Part shown: positions 52,187 to 62,300 of the stretch, in pieces
Layout: every line of letters starts with the position of its first letter
How positions within the stretch are numbered: position 1 is the first letter of the stretch
Made by a program: the position numbers and the translations under genes
Notes under the pieces: model-generated
Told to the model about the DNA's origin: nothing
Databases searched by the model: none
Seen by the model: only the letters and a program-made list of their open reading frames with translations
DNA from: Deltaproteobacteria bacterium
Lineage (GTDB): Bacteria > Myxococcota_A > Polyangia > Polyangiales > Houyiibacteriaceae
NCBI GenBank assembly: GCA_004283055.1
Contig: SHLP01000001.1
Location: 55,941-119,940 of the forward strand
Direction: 5' to 3'
Length of the DNA: 64,000 nt

Positions 52187-54007
52187 TCACGGCAGCAGCC
52201 GGGCCATGACGACAGTCTCTTCGCCGAAGAGGCGGTCGCCCACGAGCGAGGTTCCGACCACGACGATGCGACCTTGGTCGTCGATCGCGACGCCGCGGCC
52301 GACGTCATCACCTCCGAAGTCGAGGTAGACGATGCCGTCGGTCCCGAAGCCTCGGTCGATCTCACCGTCGGGTCGAATGCGGACTACGATGAGGTCGATG
52401 TCACCGCCGTCGATGCTCGCGCCCCCCACGATCACGACGCGCCCGTCGGCTTGGACCGCGGATGCGGCCCCGCCCTCGCTGCCGCCGAAGTCGTAGGCCC
52501 GTGAGCCAGTGCCGCCGAAACAGGGGTCGAACTCGAGCGATCCGGGCTCGTCGCCGGGACGCAAGCGAGCTGCGTACACGTCGGAAGTTGCATCCGGACC
52601 GCTGCCGGACCCGCGGCCGCCGCCCAGCACGTAGAGCCCTCCGCCGATCTCTTCCAAGCCTCCCACGGATACGCCACTCTGCGTGTTCCTGTAGATGGCT
52701 CCGGCGCTGCCATCCGAATTGATGATCTGTGTGTTGCCAAACCAGGTGCCGATCCAGTCATCGGGCGCCCGGCGCAGCACGTTGCCGACCGACCCGAAAC
52801 TCTCGGGAACGACGAGGCCTTCCGTCCCAAAACTCGAGTCAGGGGACCCGTCTTCCAAGAACCGAAAAAGGCCGAACGCATCAAAGACGAGGACGCGCCC
52901 GTCTGGGAGCGTTGCGACGTCGCCGAACGCGGAGAGTCGATCCAGACGCAGGTCGAGGACGACACCATCCTCGCCGAAGGAGGGATCGAGCTGGCCGTCG
53001 CGAAGAAAGCGAGCGAGCAGCAGAGGGAGACCGCCGCCTGCGGGTTGGCGCAGGCCGTAAAGCACGATCCGTCCGTCCGTCCTGAGTGCCATCGACTCGA
53101 CGAGACTATTGGCTGTGTCGGTGTACCGCGCGATGCCCTCGTCCCCGAAGCTCGTGTCGAGCCCTTCACCGTCGGGCAAGACGCGTATCACGCTTGCTCG
53201 GACTACCTGTGCGGCGATGAGGAGCCTGTCTTCGTCATCGATGATCAGATCTTCCACTTCCGTGTTGCCCGCGTTGGCGCCGAGATCGAACGTGAACGTG
53301 CCGTTGGTGCCAAACGACGTGTCGAGCTCGCCGCCCGGGTCGTCTGGGAAGGTCGGTGGCGTGGGCCCGCATCGCGGAGGACACCACGGCACGAGAGGAT
53401 TGCCGTCGAAAGTGCAGTTCGAAATCGCCATCCCGAACGTGCTGAAACCAGAGATCGTCGCCGTGATGGTGTTGGCTTCCGGGTCGACCGTGCTGCCGGG
53501 AACCGGAACCAGCTCGCCGGTGTCGTGCGAGGTCCCGAGCATGATGAAGTTAGTCTCGTCGAAACCTTCGGGGACCTCGGACTGGTTGTAGCCGAGCGTG
53601 AGCGTGACCGGCGCGTCGAACAGCGCGCCGTCGGGACCAAGATCGTACACGGTGGGACTCACCATGCCCGGCACGCCGACGTTGGCGAGCGGGCTCACTC
53701 GGATGTTGGTGTCCTCGGAAACGGCCCCCGCCGAAAAGTCGAGAGAGACCCGGCCGCTGTGTGCCTCGACCGAGCCGCCCTCGGGTCCAACGGTTCCCGC
53801 AAAGTCGATGACCGGCCCGTCGTTGTCGGCGGCCCTGTCGTTTCCGCCGACGCCGCCGCCGTTGCCCGCGGCGCCGCCCGCACCAGCGCTCCCGGCAGAG
53901 CCACCAGTCCCAGGTGACCCGTTGGTGCCACCGCCGTCCGAGCTGCAGGCTGGCAGCGAGCACATCAACAGAACGACTAGACCCAAAAATCGACGCACAT
54001 CACGCAT
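52187..54007 (-). CDS. delta-60 repeat lipoprotein with N-terminal ZU5-like segment
   Basis: Lipobox SLPACSS; GTGG linker; repeated LDTSFGTNGTFTFDLG / LDPSFGEDGVVLDL / IDRGFGTDGIVYLDFGG. Confidence 0.85.
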   Translation of the reverse strand: MRDVRRFLGLVVLLMCSLPACSSDGGGTNGSPGTGGSAGSAGAGGAAGNGGGVGGNDRAADNDGPVIDFAGTVGPEGGSVEAHSGRVSLDFSAGAVSEDTNIRVSPLANVGVPGMVSPTVYDLGPDGALFDAPVTLTLGYNQSEVPEGFDETNFIMLGTSHDTGELVPVPGSTVDPEANTITATISGFSTFGMAISNCTFDGNPLVPWCPPRCGPTPPTFPDDPGGELDTSFGTNGTFTFDLGANAGNTEVEDLIIDDEDRLLIAAQVVRASVIRVLPDGEGLDTSFGDEGIARYTDTANSLVESMALRTDGRIVLYGLRQPAGGGLPLLLARFLRDGQLDPSFGEDGVVLDLRLDRLSAFGDVATLPDGRVLVFDAFGLFRFLEDGSPDSSFGTEGLVVPESFGSVGNVLRRAPDDWIGTWFGNTQIINSDGSAGAIYRNTQSGVSVGGLEEIGGGLYVLGGGRGSGSGPDATSDVYAARLRPGDEPGSLEFDPCFGGTGSRAYDFGGSEGGAASAVQADGRVVIVGGASIDGGDIDLIVVRIRPDGEIDRGFGTDGIVYLDFGGDDVGRGVAIDDQGRIVVVGTSLVGDRLFGEETVVMARLLP

Positions 54008-54097
54008 GCCTTCTCCTTCATCAAGCGAGACCACCGAGGATACACGCTTGCGCGGCCGCGGAGAAGGGCCGTGAGGCGGGGGGAGGCAGGCGTTGCG

Positions 54098-54871
54098 TCA
54101 ATCCTCATCCGGTGAGCGGCCGTAGAGGACGACGCCGTCAGGCTGCTCGGTGCAGTACCAATGGACCCAGATGTACGCGTGCTGAAACATCGCTACCGCC
54201 AAGGCGGCACGTGATCGACAGAGCAGGGCGATACCCCAGAAACCGATGAACACGAAGGTGTACATGGCGTTGGAGCTGTATTTGAAAGCACCTTCGCGAA
54301 CCAGTGGCATCGTCCGATAGCGTTCGAAGAAGTGGTCGCCACCAAGGGCGCGTGCGAAGCCGAAATACTTTTTGACCGAGTGCATGGTCCACAAGGCGGG
54401 TAGAAGCATTGCGCTCCCGAGCGCGATACCGAGCGCACGGGGGATGGGCAGAGTGCCGACGTCAGCCAGCCCAACGGCCGCGATCAGCAACGGCCGAGCC
54501 ACGAGCAGCGGGAAGAAGATGAGCCCCCACACGATGAAGCCGGCGTCCCCGAACGTGCGCGTGAGCAGGCCGTTACACAACTGTGCGCGCCAGAGGAGCG
54601 CGACTGCGAGCTGCTGGATGACGGGAACCGCGACGGCGGCGATGAACCAGACTTCGTCCGTGATGCCGAGAAAGCTTCCGTCACCGAGGCTACCGCCCGC
54701 GATGGCCCACGCACCGGGCAAAAGCACGGCGAGCAGAAGCAGATGACGCAACTGGCCGTGCCACATGAACCCGTCCGGGACGGTGATGCTCAACGGGTCG
54801 GTGTTGCCGGCGTGCGAGTCGAAGCTCAAGTCGCTCGAGTATACCCTTCCATCGAATGCGCGCAGCCCCAC
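54098..54871 (-). CDS. integral membrane protein, possible ICMT/PEMT-type methyltransferase
   Basis: Multi-TM; C-terminal YRTMPLVREGAFKYSSNAMYTFVFIGFWGIALL; exact start uncertain. Confidence 0.5.
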   Translation of the reverse strand: MGLRAFDGRVYSSDLSFDSHAGNTDPLSITVPDGFMWHGQLRHLLLLAVLLPGAWAIAGGSLGDGSFLGITDEVWFIAAVAVPVIQQLAVALLWRAQLCNGLLTRTFGDAGFIVWGLIFFPLLVARPLLIAAVGLADVGTLPIPRALGIALGSAMLLPALWTMHSVKKYFGFARALGGDHFFERYRTMPLVREGAFKYSSNAMYTFVFIGFWGIALLCRSRAALAVAMFQHAYIWVHWYCTEQPDGVVLYGRSPDED

Positions 54872-55006
54872 CGACGTCGTGTCGCCCGGATTTCGCGCTA
54901 CGAAATGCCGTGTCGCCAGGGCGCGAACCGGGAAGGGCGTGCATATCGACCATCAGCAATGAATCAACCACTGCGATTGCGGCGTCTGTCGAGCAGGAGG
55001 ACAATC

Positions 55007-55624
55007 ATGCGGCTAGCCCTGATTTTCGTTGTTGCGTCGCTCGTCGGCTGCGCGAGCTATCCCGTTCAAACCGACACTTCCACTATTCCCGTGGTGCGGG
55101 AGGCCGACCAAGCGCAGCGGAGAGCGCAGCGAAGAGCGGAGCGGCGTCGCACGCGTCCTCAGCGACTCGCTGCGGCCGCCGTAGCTTTAGAGGCGTTGAA
55201 CGTATCCCTTTCCGCGGCGGTGGCCATCAAGGAGGCGAAACACGGGCCATCCGAAAATCCTGGTCCCGTAGCGCCTCCACTATCGGGCCCGCTCCCTCTG
55301 TTTCTGGTAGGTGATGACTACGGTGAGACGTTTCTCGGGTGCCTGAGCTGCGACCCCTACGAGGCGACCTCGATCTTCAACGCAGAAGGCGAGCACGGGA
55401 GCCGCAATAGCGCCGTGAGCATTCGCAATCGCTATTCGCGATTTGGGAGCTCATTCTCCAACACCAGCGCGTGCAATGCGCGCGCATCGCGGCCGCCTCT
55501 GATCGTCGATGCACAGGGCAACGTTCACGGTCGGTTCACCGTCAACGCAAGGGCGCCGGAGGCGACTGTCGACGGCGTGACCTTGCGACTGGCGCACATG
55601 TTGTGCACGCGACCCAGAATGTGA
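55007..55624 (+). CDS. putative lipoprotein with GCLSCDPYEATSIFNAEG-type domain
   Basis: Lipobox SLVGCAS; FLGCLSCDPYEATSIFNAEGEHGSRNSAVSIRNRYSRFGSSFSNTSACNARASRPPLIVDAQGNVHGRFTVN. Confidence 0.65.
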   Translation: MRLALIFVVASLVGCASYPVQTDTSTIPVVREADQAQRRAQRRAERRRTRPQRLAAAAVALEALNVSLSAAVAIKEAKHGPSENPGPVAPPLSGPLPLFLVGDDYGETFLGCLSCDPYEATSIFNAEGEHGSRNSAVSIRNRYSRFGSSFSNTSACNARASRPPLIVDAQGNVHGRFTVNARAPEATVDGVTLRLAHMLCTRPRM

Positions 55625-55735
55625 CCGCAATGCACAAAGAGATGCCAAATAAACCGGTGCCCCACGGTCCACCGAGATACGCACGAAATGCGCTCTCTAA
55701 GCCCATCGGGATCAAGCTAAAATAGATTAAAATAC

Positions 55736-56405
55736 ATGTCGACCCATTCGCACGAGGTCGTCACCGATGTGCGGGGCGAGTACCCGAAGTTCCTGCAGAC
55801 CTTTCATCGCTACTTGGCGTTGTGCACCAAGGCCTATTGCGGCTGGCCCGAAGAAGTGTTCAACAAGGACAGTAGCGGTGCCCATGCGTTGCTGACGGCT
55901 GAAGCAACCATTGAGGCCATCGCCTACCTCATCGCCAACCCGGTCGAAGCAGGAGCGGTGCGATACGCCAAAGACTGGCCGGAGTCCCACACCCTGCCCG
56001 CGCAGGTCGGCACGCGCGTCATCCGAGTCAAACGGCCCAGGCACTACTTCGATCCCAACAACCCGGAGTGGCCCGAGGAGCTCGAGCTTCGGTTGGAGAT
56101 GCCGGTGGCGCTCGAGCTCGACTACGGACCCGAGCTCGCGCGTGAGCGCATCGCGGAGCGGGTGCGCGACCGGCAGCACCAAGCGCGCCCGGAGCTACGA
56201 GGTGTTTGGGAGCCTGAACCCGCAGTTTGCGGCTGCAGGGAATCGAGCGGCGGCTACCGAAACAGTGAAGCGGCTCCGGGCATTCAAGGCGCAGTACGCG
56301 CGGGCGCTGGCAGCGTGGACCGCCGGTAACCGAAGGGCGCGCTTCCCCGAAGGCACCTGGTGGATGCGGGTCTGCCATGGGGCACTCTGCGGACCCGGGC
56401 CGTAG
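55736..56405 (+). pseudogene. Y1/REP-associated-type transposase relic, 5'-truncated and frameshifted
   Basis: MSTHSHEVVTDVRGEYPKFLQTFHRYLALCTKAYCGWPEEVFNK (HxH) continues in a different frame as RARSYEVFGSLNPQFAAAGNRAAATETVKRLRAFKAQYARALAAWTAGNRRARFPEGTWWMRV. Confidence 0.75.
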
Positions 56406-56682
56406 CTCCTTCGACGAGCTTGACCGCACGGCGCACGGTTGCCCAGTAGGTTCCGGTGGGGCGGTGCGCACGCAGACGCCAATTTGGTGCCTAGGGGTCG
56501 CGGTAGGTCCGGCCTCGGTCTTGGAATTGGAAGCGTCGTGCGCCCTCACCGGCACAGTTTTGTCAGTCGTAGGCTCACCAGGTGCGTCCGATGGCCCGCA
56601 GGTGGACAACCTTTCAGCGCCAACCTCGGTCGGATCTTCTGGTCGTTCTCCCTCGTCCGGATCTTCGTCCGTTCCTTCGCCG

Positions 56683-57681
56683 CTACTGCACGACGATCTC
56701 GGTGCAGCACCCGGTCAGGCAGAAGGCCCCGGCAGGACAAGCCGGATCGTCGGGGAGACCGCAAGCCTGCTTCCCGATCGGGCAGCGCAAATCACCGCCG
56801 TCTCCACCCATGCCACCGGCGCCACCCATGCCACCGGAGCCGCCCATGCCGCCGGCGCCTCCAGTGCCGGGAAAGCAATCTTCCGGTATCGTCGGCTTGC
56901 CGAGGCAAATCTCACAACGCCCGCACGTGTTCAGACAGCTCCCCGCTGGCGTGCAGGCCTGGCAGAAGGCGGGTTCGGTGACGGTATCGAAGGTGCAGCC
57001 CGACTCGGAGCCGATGTAGACATACCCATCGCCACCACCCGGACCCATGCCCGCGAGCTCCGGGAATGTGCAGCAGCCGAAGCAGTCACAACCGTTGGGC
57101 GTGAGTGGTACACAAACGTCGTCGCAGAGTTGCGACTGGGTCTCGGGACAGTCTCTGGTCCCGAGCAAACCTTCATCGTACGTGCATTGAACCTTCGGCT
57201 CGAGCGGATCGCAGCTTCGGCTCCAGCGGCAGTCGTCATTCCCGGCGCCGTTTCCAAAGTCGAAGTAGCAGTCGGCTTTGCATTGCTCACCGGTTTCGCC
57301 TCCGACGCCGGAGAGCAGCTCCTCGCCCTCGTAGTTGTCGCACGGACCTAGGCACTCGGGATCACCGTTGTCGATCAAGCCATCGCCGTCGTTGTCCGAG
57401 CAGTCTCCGCAGGCTGTGACGCGACCCTGGCACTCGATGAAGAAGCACTGGGTCGTTCCCCCGTCCGGAGTCTGGATGATCACCCCGCCATCTTGGATCA
57501 CGCAAACGCCCTCGTCCGTGCCGTCGCAGGGAGGTGTTGCCCCGTCGACGAAGTCGACACCGCCAGCACCGCTACGCGGATCGCTATCGCCGGTGCTGCA
57601 GGCCGAGGTGGCAAGCAAAAACAGGAGAGCAACTGGAAACATAGCATTCCGTTCATACTGCATCATTCCATAATAAGGCAT
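56683..57681 (-). CDS. Cys-rich lipoprotein with GGMGG linker
   Basis: Lipobox ATSACSTG; CGDCSDNDGDGLIDNGDPECLGPCDN; GTGGAGGMGGSGGMGGAGGMGGDGG before a Cys-rich tail. Confidence 0.75.
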   Translation of the reverse strand: MPYYGMMQYERNAMFPVALLFLLATSACSTGDSDPRSGAGGVDFVDGATPPCDGTDEGVCVIQDGGVIIQTPDGGTTQCFFIECQGRVTACGDCSDNDGDGLIDNGDPECLGPCDNYEGEELLSGVGGETGEQCKADCYFDFGNGAGNDDCRWSRSCDPLEPKVQCTYDEGLLGTRDCPETQSQLCDDVCVPLTPNGCDCFGCCTFPELAGMGPGGGDGYVYIGSESGCTFDTVTEPAFCQACTPAGSCLNTCGRCEICLGKPTIPEDCFPGTGGAGGMGGSGGMGGAGGMGGDGGDLRCPIGKQACGLPDDPACPAGAFCLTGCCTEIVVQ

Positions 57682-58024
57682 ATGCGGGCGCTAGGCACCA
57701 AAACCTCTTCTTGCAGGGCCGATCCCGCCCTGACTGGGCCTTTCTGCGGACTATCTGCTGCGCCGCCCTGCACGGGCGAATGAGCCGAGGGCGTTGAGCG
57801 CGGCGCCCACGACCGAGCTCGGCACGAGCCCGCAAACGCACCACGTGGCGACAACCGGCGCCAAGCCGCGCCGAGAGAGGCAGCACGTGCAGCCGGCATC
57901 AGCGCCCACCGTGCCAGCAAGCTCAGCGTCTGCGACTTCCGTCATGGTCGAGGGACGGAATGGGGCAGGACCGGCAACCTCATAGGCATCGCGTACCTGA
58001 TGGGCCGCAAGCATGTGACCACGA

Positions 58025-58079
58025 CGAAGGAGCTGAACGCGCAAGCTACTGAAATGATTGAGTGCGGAAGACAGGACTC
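58025..58079. repeat. degenerate copy of tRNA-Leu 3' end plus downstream flank
   Basis: 48/55 bases match 63911-63965 in direct orientation, including GTGCGGAAGAcAGGACTC. Confidence 0.7.
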
Positions 58080-58226
58080 CTGGCTGCGCGCTCGCCGATC
58101 GTGGGAGTGGGGGAGCTTCGGCGCCGGGATCTTCGCCGCTCCGCCAAGTCGACCTTCCCGCTCTTCGAGCTTGCCTGGTGAACGGTCGCTCTTGCAGCGC
58201 GGTTGAGGGGGGGTAGGGTCTTCTCC

Positions 58227-59333
58227 ATGGACTTTCAGCGCGCGCGGGCGTTGCTCGCGTTCTCAACTCTGATTCTGGTCGCTCCGCACCGCGCTCTGGC
58301 GCAGGCAACAATCGCCTTTGAGCCGGACCGCGACAATACGATCTACGAGGAGAGCGAAAACAGCAATGGCGCCGGGCCCATCGTTACCATTGGGCGAACC
58401 AGCGGCAGCATGAGCACCCTTTCGCGTCGTGGGCTCCTTCGCTTCGACGTAGCCGCGGACTTGCCCAAAGGCGCGACGGTGCAGAGCGCGACGCTGACCA
58501 TGGGCGTCAGCAAAGGGAACCCGGGTGCGCGAGACGCAGGCTTGCATCTCTTGACCGAAGACTGGGGCGAAGCGATGGCTTTCGCGACGGGCGGACAAGG
58601 GGTGCCCGCAACGGCCGGCGACGCGACGTGGACGTGCAGGTTCAGCGACGGTGCAGCTGGCTGCATGGCTGGCAATGCGTGGTCGGTTGCAGGCGGATCG
58701 TTCATGGCCACGGCGTCGGCCACTGCAACCGTCGGCGACGCTGGCGCTGGGGTGAGTTGGAGCTCCGCGCAGATGGCAGCGGATGTTCAAGGCTGGTCCG
58801 ATTTGCCTGAGTCGAACTCGGGATGGATCGTGATCGGTGTCGAAGACGTCACGAGCACGGCCAAGCAGCTCCACAGCCGGGAGGCCGAGGACCCGGCGAA
58901 TCGGCCCGAGCTCGTCATCGAGTATACGTGCCCTGATTTCGACGAGGACGGGCACGACAACATCGTTTGCGGTGGGACCGACTGCAACGACGAAGACGGC
59001 GCGATCAATCCCGATACGATGGAGGTTTGTGACGAGATCGACAATGATTGCGATCCGGCAACCGACGACATGGACGCGTGCAACACTGGCGCCGGAGGGA
59101 CCGCGGGGATAGGCGGCATGGCGGGAATGGGCGGAGAAGCCGGCGTTGGTGGAACGGCGGGGATGGGCGGCGCCATGGTTGACGGACCCAATTTGGGAGG
59201 CGGAGGAGGTTGCGCGGTAGGCCATCGCGGCAACGGCTCGCCGAGTTGGGCGTTCGTGCTCGCGGTCGCCGTCGTCCTGGCATCGCGGCGCTGCCGGGGT
59301 CTCCGACCACGGCGCTCGCTCCGCAGCCCGTAG
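58227..59333 (+). CDS. DNRLRE-domain protein with MopE-like motif and MYXO-CTERM-like tail
   Basis: DNTIYEESENSNGAGPIVTIGR...RRGLLRFDVAADLPKGATVQSATLTM; DCNDEDGAINPDTMEVCDEIDNDCD; GGGGGCAVGHRGNGSPSWAFVLAVAVVLASRRCRGLRPRR. Confidence 0.82.
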   Translation: MDFQRARALLAFSTLILVAPHRALAQATIAFEPDRDNTIYEESENSNGAGPIVTIGRTSGSMSTLSRRGLLRFDVAADLPKGATVQSATLTMGVSKGNPGARDAGLHLLTEDWGEAMAFATGGQGVPATAGDATWTCRFSDGAAGCMAGNAWSVAGGSFMATASATATVGDAGAGVSWSSAQMAADVQGWSDLPESNSGWIVIGVEDVTSTAKQLHSREAEDPANRPELVIEYTCPDFDEDGHDNIVCGGTDCNDEDGAINPDTMEVCDEIDNDCDPATDDMDACNTGAGGTAGIGGMAGMGGEAGVGGTAGMGGAMVDGPNLGGGGGCAVGHRGNGSPSWAFVLAVAVVLASRRCRGLRPRRSLRSP

Positions 59334-59349
59334 GTGAACGTCCGCGGTG

Positions 59350-62300
59350 TCACCCGTGGTCGGCGTCTTGTCGACGCCGGCGAAGATGACCGATGAACGG
59401 TACCAGAAGCAACAAGAGGAGCGTTGCAAGCGATCCACCGCCTCCTGCGCTGCAGTTGTTCGGGTCTCGCTCCTCGTTGATCCACGGGCGACCGATGCAG
59501 CGGGAGTCGACACCCGGTGTGAGTACCCCACCACTCGCCGAGGCTCCCCGATCAAAATCGGCCGCGCCATCCAGATCGTTGTCGATGCCGTCCTGACATT
59601 GCGGCGATTCGGTCGGGCTGCTCGCGTTGAAACAGCCTGGATCTCCCATGCCGGCGTGGAACGAGCCGGAGTCGTTGTAGGTCACAACGTCGAAGTCGAT
59701 GCGGCCGTCGCCATCGTTGTCGATGCCATCATCGCAGGGTAGTGCGGCGTCCTTTTCCGATTCATCGCTCGCAAATGCGCAGCCCGGATCGCCGCCACCG
59801 GCCTCACTGAAATCGGCGAGACCGTCGCCATCGTTGTCGAGACCGTCGCTGCAGTCATCGGTCTCGGAGAGGTCGTGCGGGCTCGTGCACTCGGGATCCG
59901 CGGGATAGTCGAAGAAGGTATCCCCGTCGTTGTCGACGCCATCTGAACAAGCTGTGATCGCGTTGAATTGACGCATCATCTCGTGGTCCTCGTGTTCGAG
60001 GATGTGGCAGTGATAGGAGAAAAGCCCTGCGTAGCCCTCGAAGCGCGCGATCACGCGGACGATCTCGTTGGGTCCCACTTGGACCGTGTCTTTCCAACCT
60101 GCCTCTTGAGGCGGAGGCGCTACCGGCGTGCCGATGGGCACCACGTCGCCGTCAATTTCGTCGAATGCCTGCCGATCGAGCACCTGAAACATCACGAGAT
60201 GCATGTGCATCGGGTGCGTCATCCCGGACCTGTTGATGAACGTCCAAATCTCGGTCGTCTCGAGGTCGGGAAACTCGGTGATGTCGTCCCATTTCGTATT
60301 TGGACCGGTCACCGGCACACCGTCGACGGCGGTTGACACGATCTCCCAGATGAACGGGCTGCAGGCGTCGCCAGGACCTTTCTCGAGCTCGAATTCCCGA
60401 ACGTGGACCGCGTCGGCCTCGTTGAGCACTTCCATCGAGCGAAGGCTCGTTGGCAGTGGATCGACGTGCCCCGCCTGCGCCTGAACGACGAACTTCATGA
60501 TATTGGGCACGACGCCCTCACCGGCTGCCCCAGGAAATGGCGCCGGGGCGCTGTTGACGAGGATGATCTCGGTTCCTGCAGGATAGCCCTCGAAGTCGAT
60601 CACTAGGTCCGCCCGTTCTCCTGGGCCAAGTGTAACTTCGTTGACGTTGACCGGCGCTGGCAGAAGCCCGCCCTCGGCGCCGATTTGGTCGAACGATGCG
60701 CCGTTGTCCAACGCGAGCGTATACGTGCGCGAGCCCGAGCCGTTCAGGAGGCGGAACCGATACTTGCCCTGCTTTACGTCGAGGAAGGGCCAGACCTTCC
60801 CGTTGACCAAAATCGTGTCGCCGAAAAACACCTCTTGCCAGTCGGCTGGATAGCTCAGCGAGCCGTCCGGGTTGAAGGCGCGGTCCTGAATCGCCAGCGG
60901 GATGTCGTAGTCTCGGGGCTGTCCGGGCACGCATTCGCCATCACAGGCGGGGAGCGCGAGGGCTTCTTCGACATTGTCGCGCAAAATGTAGACGCCTGCG
61001 AGCCCCATGTACACGTTCAGGCGCGTGATGCCGAGCGCATGATCGTGGTACCAGAGCGTCGCCGGCAGCTGAGCGTTCGGGTACTGGTACACGACCTGCT
61101 CTCCGGGCGGAAATGTGTCCTCCGGATATCCGTCGAATTCAGGCGCGACATGAGCGCCATGCAAGTGAACGACGGTCCATGCGTCCTTGTTGGCGAACGC
61201 ACCGTGGGGGCAGGTGTCGACCGGCAGGTAGTGGTCGGTTCGTAGAGGTGGAGGATTGCCCCCTACGCTCGTATCTCGAAGGTCGTTGGCCCAGGTCACG
61301 GTAACGGGCTTGTTGGTTCCCGCCTCGATCGTGGGACCCGGATACGAAGCGCTTGCTCCATCGCCATAGCCCCACACCGTCGTCGGGTTCGCGAGATCTC
61401 GATGGAGCTGTTGCTGCACCTCGCGCATCGTGAGCGTGTAACTCGCTGTGTCACCAGCTTCGCCCGTAGTCGGTTGGGCGACGGCCGGAATGGGCAACGA
61501 ATCGACGAACGGTGTCAGCACCACGGGACAGGGGTTGGGCGTACAGACCGTGAGCGCGCCGCTGAAGGTTCCGCCTTGGCCGTCGCACGTCGTCTGGTCG
61601 ACCTCGTTGCAGGTGGCAGTCGCGTCGGGCAGGCAGCAAGCACCGGTTGGAGGCGGGCAGGGGTTCGGGGTGCAGACACTGCCGTTGCCTTGGTAGGTGC
61701 CGCCCTGCGCCGTGCAATCGGAATCGCTGTTCGTGACGCCGCACGTTCCATCGATCGCGCAGCAGGCGCCACTCTGACCCCCCGGCGTGAAGTCGACCGT
61801 CAGAACCGGCCGGTCCTGAACCTTGCTGGCCGTACGGCTGTCGAACCGCTTGGCGGTTTCCGCGACGGCCTCGTTGCCCAGCAGCAGCCAGCCGAAGTCG
61901 GGTGCGTTGCCGTCGACCCAGGCTTGCACGTCGGCAACGAGCCCCGCGCCACTCCAAGTTACCAGCCCCTTCTGGGAGCCAACAGCAACGCTTCCGCTCG
62001 CCGTCCCGACGAAGTCACCGCCCACGGTCGCCCAAAACGTGCTCGGGTAGAACGTGTGGAGCCAGGTTGCATCACCCGGGGCCGCCGAGTCGCCTGCCCC
62101 GCCCTCTCCGCCGGCTTCGGAAGCTCCTTCGCCCCAGTCGGAGAGCAGGCGGTGGACGGTCACCACTTCCGTCCCCGCTTTGTTGCTCCTCGACACGCGG
62201 AGTGTCAGCGAGACGCTGTTGATCGTCGCACCTGCCGGAATGGAGCTCGTTGCGTCGAAGGCAATCACAGCCCGCCGCCGGCTATCCTCATCGCTCTGTG

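Noticed and set aside
58263-59570. 435-aa minus ORF
   Set aside because: Antisense to the DNRLRE protein; no motifs or signal peptide
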